Shown here piece by piece: positions 8,685 to 15,762 of a DNA stretch of 64,000 bases (its first letter is position 1; each line of letters opens with the position of its first letter). This DNA comes from Thermoplasmata archaeon (lineage in GTDB: Archaea; Thermoplasmatota; Thermoplasmata; Methanomassiliicoccales; Methanomethylophilaceae): contig SUSZ01000005.1 in the NCBI GenBank assembly GCA_015063165.1, forward strand, positions 1-64,000. The letters run 5' to 3'. The position numbers and the translations under genes were made by a program. The notes under the pieces were generated by a model that was given only the letters and a program-made list of their open reading frames with translations, was not told the DNA's origin and ran no database searches.

Positions 8685-9341
8685 TCAATCCTCGTCCTCC
8701 AGAATATAATCCAGGACGTCCGCTATATTCTCGGACCTCACCACGTACGTCGCGGCTTCCTCTGTGTAGGGGTCGCTGGGGTTGAACGCGATTGACGCTC
8801 CTGTCGATTCGAACATCTTGATGTCGGTGAAGGAGTTCCCGATGGAGATCGTCCTCTCCTTCTTGACTCCGTATCTCTCTATGAGGGGTTTCACGACGAG
8901 GCCTTTGTCCGCGAGATCTACGACCTTGACCCCTTCTCCGGTGAGGCTGCCGTCGTCGTTGGTGCAGATGTGGTCCGCGATGTATCCGGTGAACCCGAAC
9001 TCCTTGGCCAGCATCTCCGCGGCCAGGTCGATTCCTCCGCTGACTATGTGGCTCTTGATACCGCAGTCGTTGAGGCACGCGACGGTCTCCTGGATGCCGT
9101 CTATGAGGGGCATGTCGCGGAAGAGGACGGCTATGTCCCTGATCCTGATGTCGGGCTTGGCTCCTTTCCAGAGCGCGATGTCCCTCCTCATGAACTCGTC
9201 CTCGTCGATCTCGCCGTTGCAGAAGGCCTTGTAGTTGGGCTCGCTGTCCACTCCCAGGCACTCGTGGACCCATGCCCATGAGCTCCTTACCCTGGTCAGG
9301 ACGCCGTCCATGTCGAAGCAGACAAGGTCGTATTTCCTCAT
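8685..9341 (-). CDS. HAD-superfamily phosphatase, SerB-like
   Basis: A 218-aa protein with HAD motif I DMDGVLT (about residues 9-15), motif II Ser in HIVSGGIDLAAE, motif III Lys in LADKGLVVK and motif IV in ISIGNSFTDIKMF. The arrangement and the cap insert after motif I match the HAD-IB phosphoserine phosphatase group, so serine biosynthesis is possible. The divergence does not allow a firm substrate. A perfect 18-bp palindrome lies about 200 bp upstream. Confidence 0.85.
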   Translation of the reverse strand: MRKYDLVCFDMDGVLTRVRSSWAWVHECLGVDSEPNYKAFCNGEIDEDEFMRRDIALWKGAKPDIRIRDIAVLFRDMPLIDGIQETVACLNDCGIKSHIVSGGIDLAAEMLAKEFGFTGYIADHICTNDDGSLTGEGVKVVDLADKGLVVKPLIERYGVKKERTISIGNSFTDIKMFESTGASIAFNPSDPYTEEAATYVVRSENIADVLDYILEDED

Positions 9342-9861
9342 GCTCGGGTGATTGCGTCCATCTTATATGGTTTCCCTTCATGGGAAGGCGTTCATTTCGT
9401 ACATTATAGCCGAGTTCCTCTCGTCCGTTCTCGAACGATCGGAGCAATCGTCGGACATCCCGGCATCTTGTCTCCTTTTTCTTCCTCTATCGACGTGCAC
9501 GTCCGTGGAAGCCCTGTCTCTCTTTTCTGCTGTCCAGAGGAATATTTTCGGATATCCGAAAAATAATGCCATGTATTATATCTGATTGCCCGATCGTTGC
9601 CGTAGCACTTTTTGTAATCTGAACGATTGAAAATTCATTCAATTGTCAAATCAGATTCCTTGGGAATTATAGGTGCTTTCGAAATCTTCGGATACGTGCA
9701 TGCTTATGGGATAATACCCGGAGCATCGTTCGGTTGCCTGTTGCAAAAGTCTATTTTGACGATAAGTAGCCGTACGGCCACGTTTGGTAAATCTTCACTA
9801 TTTTAGATATCGATTTGAAATATTATCTATTAAATTATATAACAAACATGATGATAATAAC
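9342..9861. other. AT-rich intergenic region
   Basis: About 520 bp between the HAD gene and the first ferredoxin promoter. No ORF with coding character was seen (the 60-77 aa track entries have no domain features). It contains the palindrome at 9545-9562 and becomes strongly AT-rich towards the ferredoxin promoter. Confidence 0.5.
9545..9562. promoter_or_regulatory. Perfect 18-bp palindrome
   Basis: TTTTCGGATATCCGAAAA is a perfect inverted repeat about 200 bp upstream of the HAD phosphatase start. It could be a regulator site or a remnant of a transcript end; nothing else nearby explains it. Confidence 0.3.
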
Positions 9862-9937
9862 TTTTTTAGTCACTCCTTAACATTTTTTGATAACTATTAA
9901 ATACAGTACCATTGTTGGTCATTCAGAGGTAATCAAA
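9862..9937 (+). promoter_or_regulatory. Ferredoxin 1 promoter with conserved upstream box
   Basis: TTTTTTAG at 9862, then CTCCTTAACATTT, then the TATA box TTAAATAC starting 35 bases after the first T, and the Shine-Dalgarno AGAGGT before the ATG. The same elements with the same 35-base spacing recur before ferredoxin 3, so this is a duplicated regulatory unit. Confidence 0.6.
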
Positions 9938-10099
9938 ATGGTTACAGTAAAAGAGTCTGAGTGTGTCGGATGCGGAGCCTGCGCTGACGTCTGCCCCAAC
10001 GACGCCATCACTGTTGACGACATCGCCGTCATCGACGCTTCCAAATGCGTTGACTGCGGCGCCTGCGTCGACGAGTGCCCCTCGTCCGCTCTCGAGTGA
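9938..10099 (+). CDS. 2[4Fe-4S] ferredoxin (copy 1)
   Basis: A 53-aa clostridial-type ferredoxin with two clusters: [11 protein letters not shown] near the N-terminus and [11 protein letters not shown] near the C-terminus, each followed by the usual P. It is a soluble low-potential electron carrier, in methanogens feeding hydrogenases, heterodisulfide reductase and similar enzymes. The ATG 9938 is fixed by AGAGGT 8-13 bases upstream and by identity with the other two copies; the longer ORF from 9887 starts in promoter sequence. Near-identical to copy 3, including the promoter, so a recent duplicate. Confidence 0.95.
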   Translation: MVTVKESECVGCGACADVCPNDAITVDDIAVIDASKCVDCGACVDECPSSALE

Positions 10100-10108
10100 A
10101 ACTATCAA

Positions 10109-10124
10109 GCCGGGATTTCCCGGC
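10109..10124 (+). terminator. Terminator of ferredoxin 1
   Basis: GCCGGGATTTCCCGGC, a 6-bp GC stem, followed by CCTTT and then GTTTTTTG. The same GCCGGG/CCCGGC-type hairpin follows each of the three ferredoxin genes. Confidence 0.55.
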
Positions 10125-10200
10125 ACCTTTCCGTTTTTTGCTTTCTCTTCTCGTTTGATTTAAATACACGCTCTGTGTAGAATTAATCAGAGGTGAACCA

Positions 10201-10362
10201 ATGGTAACCATCAAAGAGTCTGAGTGTGTCGGATGCGGAGCCTGCGCGGACGTCTGTCCCGCCGGTGCGATCACCATCGATGACGTGGCCACCGTCGACC
10301 AGTCCAAATGCGTCGACTGCGGAACCTGCATCGACGAGTGCCCTTCCGAAGCCATCGAGTGA
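10201..10362 (+). CDS. 2[4Fe-4S] ferredoxin (copy 2)
   Basis: A 53-aa ferredoxin, too short for the ORF track. It has both CxxCxxCxxxCP motifs ([14 protein letters not shown] and CVDCGTCIDECP). It differs from copies 1 and 3 mainly between the clusters (AGAITIDDVATVDQSK). It has its own TATA-like box (TTTAAATAC, about 10159-10167) and an AGAGGTGA Shine-Dalgarno, but lacks the CTCCTTAACATTT box of the other two promoters, so it is probably regulated differently. Confidence 0.95.
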   Translation: MVTIKESECVGCGACADVCPAGAITIDDVATVDQSKCVDCGTCIDECPSEAIE

Positions 10363-10373
10363 TCGGTGCAAAC

Positions 10374-10387
10374 GCCGGGACTCCGGC
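10374..10387 (+). terminator. Terminator of ferredoxin 2
   Basis: GCCGGGACTCCGGC forms a 5-bp stem (GCCGG/CCGGC) with a GACT loop, followed by a weak T-rich stretch (CTTCTTTC). Position and sequence match the hairpins after copies 1 and 3. Confidence 0.45.
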
Positions 10388-10542
10388 AACCTTCTTTCAA
10401 ACAGCTTCTTCTTTCTGATTATTCGACCCAAGTGCTACCAATATTTTTGTTCAAATTGTTTTTCTGATAAACCGATTTTATTTTAATTGATGATTTAATA
10501 CAATATCTATAAAATTTAAGGGCATTATAGAATAATAAATTA

Positions 10543-10620
10543 TTTTTTAGTTATTCCTTAACATTTCCTAGAAAATGTTATATACTCAGCTATGGTTAGT
10601 AATATCCAGAGGTAATCAAA
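10543..10620 (+). promoter_or_regulatory. Ferredoxin 3 promoter with conserved box and near-palindrome
   Basis: TTTTTTAG at 10543, TTCCTTAACATTT, then TATA box TTATATAC at the same 35-base spacing as in ferredoxin 1, and AGAGGT before the ATG. The segment ACATTTCCTAGAAAATGT (10561-10578), directly upstream of the TATA box, is an 18-base inverted repeat with one mismatched pair and could bind a repressor. Confidence 0.55.
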
Positions 10621-10785
10621 ATGGTTACAGTAAAAGAGTCCGAGTGTGTTGGATGCGGCGCCTGTGCCGATGCCTGCCCTAACGATGCGATCACCGTCGA
10701 CGACATCGCCGTCATCGATGCCTCCAAGTGCGTCGACTGCGGCGCCTGCGTCGACGAGTGCCCCTCTTCGGCCATCGCAGAGTGA
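10621..10785 (+). CDS. 2[4Fe-4S] ferredoxin (copy 3)
   Basis: A 54-aa ferredoxin with [11 protein letters not shown] and [11 protein letters not shown] cluster motifs, too short for the ORF track. It differs from copy 1 at only a few residues and shares its promoter layout, so copies 1 and 3 arose by duplication of the whole transcription unit, with copy 2 in between. It has the same electron-carrier role. Confidence 0.95.
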   Translation: MVTVKESECVGCGACADACPNDAITVDDIAVIDASKCVDCGACVDECPSSAIAE

Positions 10786-10793
10786 AACCTGAA

Positions 10794-10817
10794 GCCGGGT
10801 CTCCCGGCATATTTTTT
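10794..10817 (+). terminator. Terminator of ferredoxin 3
   Basis: GCCGGGTCTCCCGGC (6-bp stem, TCT loop) followed by ATATTTTTT. Strongest T run of the three ferredoxin terminators. The same AT stretch may serve as promoter for the TraB gene. Confidence 0.55.
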
Positions 10818-10841
10818 CTATTTTGTTTCATATGCCCGTTC

Positions 10842-11558
10842 ATGATCACGATAATAGGCACTGGACACGTGTTCAACCTCGCGGAGCCTGTGGCCTTCAT
10901 CGTGCAGCATACATGGCCCGATGCCGTTCTGATAGAGCTGGATATGGGCCGTTACAACTACCTGATGAACGCCCAGGAGGGCAAGGAGGACGAGGCCTCG
11001 GTCAAGAAAGCCTCCGCGATCTACAAGCAGACCTCGAAGTATCAGGCCAAGATGTCCAAGCAGTATGGGAACCAGGTCGGCGGAGAGTTTCTGGCGGCTG
11101 TCAACATGGGGAAGCTCCGCGGAGCCGACATCGTCCCGATAGACACCAACGCCCAGGAGGTCATGGACGAGATGTGGGAGGAGATGAGCATGTCGGAGAA
11201 GATGCGCTACAAATTGTCCGGGATCCGCGACTCCTTCGGAGGCAAGCGTAAGGTCGAGGAGACCCAGGCGAGGTTCGCCATGGACGAGGAAAGGTACATG
11301 GAGGACATGCGCCGCAGGTATCCCACTCTGGTCAGGAAGCTCATAGACGAGCGCAACGTCTACATGGCCGAGCAGATCAACAAGGCTTCGGAGAAGTATT
11401 CTAATATGGTAGTCGTTGTGGGAGACGGCCACGTGGAGGGCATATGCGCCCTTCTGAAGGACCCTGTCATCAGGAAGATCCGTCTGGCCGATCTGTTGGA
11501 CAAGGAGCGCATGGACTCAGTCCGCAACATGGTATACAAGGGAGATGAGACGAGATGA
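10842..11558 (+). CDS. TraB/PrgY family protein
   Basis: About 238 aa. The N-terminal IIGTGHVFNLAEPV and the GDGHVEGICALL near residue 195 are the two conserved GxxH motifs of the TraB/PrgY/GumN fold, with a helical and charged middle. Archaeal members are conserved but uncharacterised; some relatives are membrane metalloproteases or pheromone shut-down proteins. This copy has no clear membrane segments. ATG 10842 is chosen: the longer ORF starts inside ferredoxin 3. It overlaps thyX by four bases (ATGA), so the two are translationally coupled. Confidence 0.8.
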   Translation: MITIIGTGHVFNLAEPVAFIVQHTWPDAVLIELDMGRYNYLMNAQEGKEDEASVKKASAIYKQTSKYQAKMSKQYGNQVGGEFLAAVNMGKLRGADIVPIDTNAQEVMDEMWEEMSMSEKMRYKLSGIRDSFGGKRKVEETQARFAMDEERYMEDMRRRYPTLVRKLIDERNVYMAEQINKASEKYSNMVVVVGDGHVEGICALLKDPVIRKIRLADLLDKERMDSVRNMVYKGDETR

Positions 11559-12214
11559 AGGTCATGCTGCTGGCATGCACACAGAACGCGGATTCGATTT
11601 GCGCGGCTGCAGGCAACTCCTGCTACTCCAACAAGCCCGCCTCCGAGATAGTCGAGGACATCGATTCGGAGAAGGTCCTGTCCAGGATAGTCGGCATGGG
11701 GCATCACTCCGTCATTGAGCATGCGGTGTTCACCTTCTCTGTGGAAGGCGTCTCCCGTGCGCTGACCCATCAGCTCGTGAGGCACAGGATGGCTTCATTC
11801 TCGCAGCAGAGCCAGAGGTATGCGTCCCTAACCGAGCCCACATACGTCACCCCTCACACGATCGAGGGCGATCCCGAAGCCGAGAAGAGGTTCGAGGAGA
11901 CCATGGATTCGATCTGGAAAGCGTATCGCGACCTGGAGGAGATGGGGATCCCCGCGGAGGATGCCAGATACCTCCTTCCGAACGGATGCACCACCAACAT
12001 CACGATCACGATGAACGCCCGCGAGCTCCTGCACTTCTTCTCGCTGAGGTGCTGCAACCGCGCCCAGTGGGAGATCCGCGAGATGGCGGACCGCATGCTC
12101 GAGCTGTGCATGGAGGTCTCGCCGGTGATCTTCAAGGACGCCGGCCCGCCTTGTGTCAGAGGGCCGTGTCCAGAGGGGAAGCTATCCTGCGGAAAGCCTC
12201 GCAGAAGGGACTGA
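11555..12214 (+). CDS. thyX: Flavin-dependent thymidylate synthase ThyX
   Basis: A 219-aa protein with the ThyX signature RHRMASFSQQSQR (about residues 76-88; consensus RHRxxSxxxxSxR) and the C-terminal arginine-rich LRCCNRAQWEIREMA. It makes dTMP from dUMP using methylene-tetrahydrofolate (or tetrahydromethanopterin in methanogens) and FAD/NADPH. The C-terminus has a Cys-rich tail (CVRGPCPEGKLSCG), beyond the usual core. Start ATG overlaps the TraB stop. Confidence 0.95.
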   Translation: MKVMLLACTQNADSICAAAGNSCYSNKPASEIVEDIDSEKVLSRIVGMGHHSVIEHAVFTFSVEGVSRALTHQLVRHRMASFSQQSQRYASLTEPTYVTPHTIEGDPEAEKRFEETMDSIWKAYRDLEEMGIPAEDARYLLPNGCTTNITITMNARELLHFFSLRCCNRAQWEIREMADRMLELCMEVSPVIFKDAGPPCVRGPCPEGKLSCGKPRRRD

Positions 12215-12273
12215 CCTCATAGGATTACATTTAAATATGGAACGTTCATACGACCTTTTACTCGGTGAAAGAT

Positions 12274-12465
12274 ATGGGAAGAATAAGACCCACATACATC
12301 AAGAGAGTTGCCATTGAGCTTGTCAACAAGTATCCTCAGGCGTTCAGCAAGGATTTTGAGGGCAACAAAGAGATGGTCAACGCCCTGACTGATGTCTCAT
12401 CGGTTACTATGAGGAACAGGATCGCAGGATACATCACCCGCTACCTGTCTCACCCTGAGGCATAA
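12274..12465 (+). CDS. rps17e: 30S ribosomal protein S17e
   Basis: A 63-aa protein, the normal size for archaeal eS17. MGRIRPTYIKRVAIELVNKY is characteristic and is followed by FEGNKEMV and the TMRNRIAGYITRY helix. ATG 12274 is chosen over GTG 12265 because GGTGA lies just upstream and the family starts MGRIR. It has its own promoter (ATTTAAATATGG near 12226) and is followed by tRNA-Arg. Confidence 0.96.
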   Translation: MGRIRPTYIKRVAIELVNKYPQAFSKDFEGNKEMVNALTDVSSVTMRNRIAGYITRYLSHPEA

Positions 12466-12500
12466 GCTAAACGCCTTAAACCCTTGTGGTTTCCGCATTT

Positions 12501-12577
12501 GCCCGCGTGGGGTAGCTTGGATATCCTGTGAGATTGCGGATCTTTTGACCCGGGTTCGAATCCCGGCGCGGGCACCA
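12501..12577 (+). tRNA. tRNA-Arg (anticodon GCG)
   Basis: Acceptor GCCCGCG/CGCGGGC; D arm with 3-bp stem GGG/CCT and GGAT loop (A20, an arginine identity base); anticodon loop TTGCGGA with GCG at 12536-12538; 4-nt variable loop; T arm CCGGG-TTCGAAT-CCCGG; discriminator A; CCA encoded at 12575-12577. The outermost anticodon-stem pair is a T-T mismatch. Reads CGC/CGU. A TATA-like CCTTAAAC lies about 30 bases upstream. Confidence 0.92.
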
Positions 12578-12883
12578 TCATTCTCATCCAGAATCTGCTT
12601 TCGGGCCGGTTCTGCGTTCCGATTATCAATGTGGTTGTATCCATTCTATCCCGGTCGTCTGTCAGGATCGGATTGTTCTAGCCAACTGACATCGTGCATC
12701 CCAGTCGTCGGCAATCTGTACGTTTGTTGATTAAACAACTTATACCTATAATAGTAAAGTATGCGTGCAAGGGTAAATTAAATCGTATTTTGGATGGGTA
12801 AACGATTCTTTGGAATAATATCTTAATCTCATATAACAATATCAGAACCATGCTGTGCTACGTCTCACAGCGAGGTGTTAAGG
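12578..12883. other. Intergenic region upstream of the giant surface protein
   Basis: AT-rich, no coding ORF recognised. A TATA-like CATATAAC near 12829-12836 probably drives the surface-protein gene. CTGTG and CACAG around 12853-12870 can form a small hairpin in the leader. Confidence 0.4.
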
Positions 12884-12922
12884 ATGAACGAAATGAAAGC
12901 TGAATGGAGGGCGGGGCTATGA
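12884..12922 (+). CDS. Possible 12-codon upstream ORF (leader peptide)
   Basis: ATG 12884 is preceded by GAGGTG and encodes MNEMKAEWRAGL. Its TGA stop overlaps the ATG (12919) of the giant surface protein as ATGA. This could couple translation of the two, or be chance. It is far too short for the ORF track and has no recognisable family. Confidence 0.25.
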   Translation: MNEMKAEWRAGL

Positions 12923-15762
12923 ACAGGCTCCTCCTTGTTCTGGCATTGGCGATCGCCCTGTTCTCATCGGGTCTCGTCCTGCTTGAGGCGGACGATTCGG
13001 ATGCTTATGAGGACTTCTGGGACGATGACGAACTGATCCATTACGTCCATGAGGACGAGTACCCGGATGGGTGGGTCGCCGCCAAGAATGTCAAAGACGG
13101 GGTGTCGGATCTGACCGTCCCGTCGACTGTGACGTATGAAGGGACGACATACCTTGTCAAGATAATCGAGCTGGGAAGCCAACATGACCTGGTGAATGTG
13201 ACGCTGTCCGACGGGATAGAGGTCATAGGGATAGGCTACGGGTTCTGGCATTGCGAGAATCTGAAGAGTGTCAGCATACCCGATTCGGTGACGACCATAG
13301 GGTATGATGCATTCGACGGCTGTCACTCCTTGTACAGCCTGTACCTTCCGGATTCCGTTACGACCATAGAGGGAAGTGCTCTGGAGGATTCCGGCTTGAC
13401 TTACGTCAGGTTACCCGAGAATGAAAGCTTCACGGAGCTGCCTGAAAGACTTTTCGAGGACTGTAAGTACTTATCCTATGTGGCGATACCGAGCAACATA
13501 ACCTCGATAGGCAAGAGCTGCTTCGTCGGATGTGACCGTCTGCAGCAGATCGTCATACCAGAGAACGTCAAGCACATAGGCGAATATGCCTTTAACAATT
13601 GTAAGTCCTTGACCTTCATAGACCTGCGCTGCGACGAGACCACCGTCTTTGAGCATCTTTCGTTATACGGCTCGAGTGTGCTGAGCGGCAGCATGGTGAA
13701 GGTGAGGACCTCTCTGTCCAGGGACCTGCTCTATAACGATGACATCTGGGCGATTCGCGAAAACGCGCAGATCGGACCCAATCTGGAGTTCGGATACCAT
13801 CTACATGGGAACACTATGGGTAGAGAGCAGTCCAACCATGAATGGGACCTCGTCAACGGGCATCTGAAGGTGTGGGCGGTCTCCCAGGACAATACTGTGC
13901 TTCCTGATAGAGGGGATCTGTTCTATGTGGTCGATCCAGACGGCTATTCCGGTGATGTCAATGACCTTGTGACGTACGTAGAATTCGTCAACGATCCTTC
14001 GAACGGCAAATATCTCATCACCACCACCGGGGAGAGCTCCTTCTACAATTGGAACAACCCGTATTATGTGCTGCCTGAGGGGATGATCCAATTCGACTGG
14101 GACAGCATAGACCATCCGTTCATGGTGAAGGTACCCGACACGGCTGTATCGGCTCCGGATGCCTGGGAGTCGGGAAACACCATCATCGTTTCAGACAGCC
14201 ATGTGACCGAGTCCCTGTGGATCGACGCGCCTTCTGTGATAATGGGCGTAGGGACCAGTATCAAGAACGGGCTGCTTAGGAACTTCTCGAGCTATCACGA
14301 AAGCGGCGGCGTCCTGTTCCTATCTGGTTCCACCGCTATGGTGGGAAATATTAATACGGCGGGGCTGACAGGAGACGACATCAACGTCACATACCTCTCC
14401 GACACCAACGGAAAGGTCTACAGGTACGACTGGGACCAGGGGAAGTGGGTCCCGGTCTCTGGGCTTCGCACCGTGGAGTTCAACCTGAATGACGGCTCTG
14501 GGCTCCTGACAAGGAAGATAGTCACGGATACCATCGGGGAAGCCGGAGTGTCCTTCGTGCCCGACAGGACCTTCGCAGGCTGGTTCAATGCTGCGAGCGG
14601 AGGGAGCTTCGTGCCTCCGGACACCAGCGCCAGCAGCTATCTCACGAGGCTCTACGCCCACTGGGACGGGGCTCTCGTCATGCTCGGAAACGGGGTCACC
14701 CTCACAGTCAACGGCGTGGACTACACCGGACTGGCTACCGTGCCTCTGAACGGCACCGCAACCGTGTCCTTCGACGATGGCTATGCCCTCTACTATGCTC
14801 CTGGATTCACCGTCAGCGGCAACGTCCTGACGCCCGTGGCCAAGTGTTCGACCTATGCCGTCATGGCCAAGCCTGTGGGCAGCACCTATGTCACCCTCGA
14901 TCTGGCTGGCGGAGAGGGCGAGTTCAACAGCTACCGCGCCTATGTCGGCTCCGCGATGGATTCCGATTTCCAGGCCCCCATCAGGACAGGATACACCTTC
15001 GACGGATATACGAACGCTGCTGGCAAGCTCGTGATTACGAAGGCAGGAATCTACGCGCGCTCCGTTTCCGGATACACCGACGCGAGCCGCCTTTGGATAA
15101 ACGAGAACTCCTCGGTCACGCTGACCGCGAAGTGGGTGGCCCACACGACCCAGGTGACGTTCCACAACATGGGGGTCGTCGATGACGTAACTAGAACGGC
15201 GACCTATGGCCAGGACTTCCCGTTCGTGGCCTCGCCCACCAGCCCTGACGCCAGGTTCGATGGATACTACGACGCTGTCACCGCGGACGGTAAGGCCGCA
15301 GGGAACCTGGTCATACAGAGGGGCAACAACAGCGCGGAGAGCGGTAGCCAGTACTTCTCCGACATATACACCTGGGCGGGCGACATAGCCACGTACGATC
15401 TCTACGCCAAGTGGGTTCCCAAGTACTCTCTCGTCAACGACGACGACGGTAGGACTTACGACATGTCTGGAGACGAGCCCAGCTTCTTCTATAACCCGAC
15501 CAGGACCGGCTACACCTTCAGCGGATGGCTGTTGTCTGGGGATGTCGACTACAGCACCGCTGTGTACGGCATCACCACCGACAGCATGTCCCCTATAATC
15601 GAAGGCACTCCCTTCTCAGTCGACGGCACTGGCCTGAACGTAGCCTCTCTCAGCTCCACTGTTGGAGGCGTCGTGCACATGGTCCCCCAGTGGACCGCCT
15701 CAAGTACAAGGTGGGCTTCGACCTCGCCGGAGGGACCGGAAGCTCTGCCGACAGGAACATGA
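12919..15762 (+). CDS. Giant LRR/InlB-repeat surface protein, 5' part (frameshifted gene)
   Basis: ATG 12919 is favoured over 12904 by GGAGG eight bases upstream and because it starts a signal peptide, MNRLLLVLALAIALFSSGLV. After it comes a BspA-type leucine-rich block (about residues 65-280, repeats such as IPDSVTTIGYDAFDGC), a unique segment, then Listeria-Bacteroides (InlB B) repeats from about residue 510. The frame ends at 15762 with non-family sequence after VHMVPQWTA. The continuation LKYKVGFDLAGG is in the frame of the next ORF, so one base was lost near 15697-15708 (CCC to CC fits). The repaired protein is about 2,077 aa. Role: secreted adhesin-like protein, as found in many copies in gut Methanomassiliicoccales. 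Confidence 0.8.
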   Translation: MNRLLLVLALAIALFSSGLVLLEADDSDAYEDFWDDDELIHYVHEDEYPDGWVAAKNVKDGVSDLTVPSTVTYEGTTYLVKIIELGSQHDLVNVTLSDGIEVIGIGYGFWHCENLKSVSIPDSVTTIGYDAFDGCHSLYSLYLPDSVTTIEGSALEDSGLTYVRLPENESFTELPERLFEDCKYLSYVAIPSNITSIGKSCFVGCDRLQQIVIPENVKHIGEYAFNNCKSLTFIDLRCDETTVFEHLSLYGSSVLSGSMVKVRTSLSRDLLYNDDIWAIRENAQIGPNLEFGYHLHGNTMGREQSNHEWDLVNGHLKVWAVSQDNTVLPDRGDLFYVVDPDGYSGDVNDLVTYVEFVNDPSNGKYLITTTGESSFYNWNNPYYVLPEGMIQFDWDSIDHPFMVKVPDTAVSAPDAWESGNTIIVSDSHVTESLWIDAPSVIMGVGTSIKNGLLRNFSSYHESGGVLFLSGSTAMVGNINTAGLTGDDINVTYLSDTNGKVYRYDWDQGKWVPVSGLRTVEFNLNDGSGLLTRKIVTDTIGEAGVSFVPDRTFAGWFNAASGGSFVPPDTSASSYLTRLYAHWDGALVMLGNGVTLTVNGVDYTGLATVPLNGTATVSFDDGYALYYAPGFTVSGNVLTPVAKCSTYAVMAKPVGSTYVTLDLAGGEGEFNSYRAYVGSAMDSDFQAPIRTGYTFDGYTNAAGKLVITKAGIYARSVSGYTDASRLWINENSSVTLTAKWVAHTTQVTFHNMGVVDDVTRTATYGQDFPFVASPTSPDARFDGYYDAVTADGKAAGNLVIQRGNNSAESGSQYFSDIYTWAGDIATYDLYAKWVPKYSLVNDDDGRTYDMSGDEPSFFYNPTRTGYTFSGWLLSGDVDYSTAVYGITTDSMSPIIEGTPFSVDGTGLNVASLSSTVGGVVHMVPQWTASSTRWASTSPEGPEALPTGT

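Noticed and set aside
15690-15710. Programmed -1 frameshift in the giant surface gene
   Set aside because: No slippery heptamer at the junction; a one-base loss in a C run explains it better.
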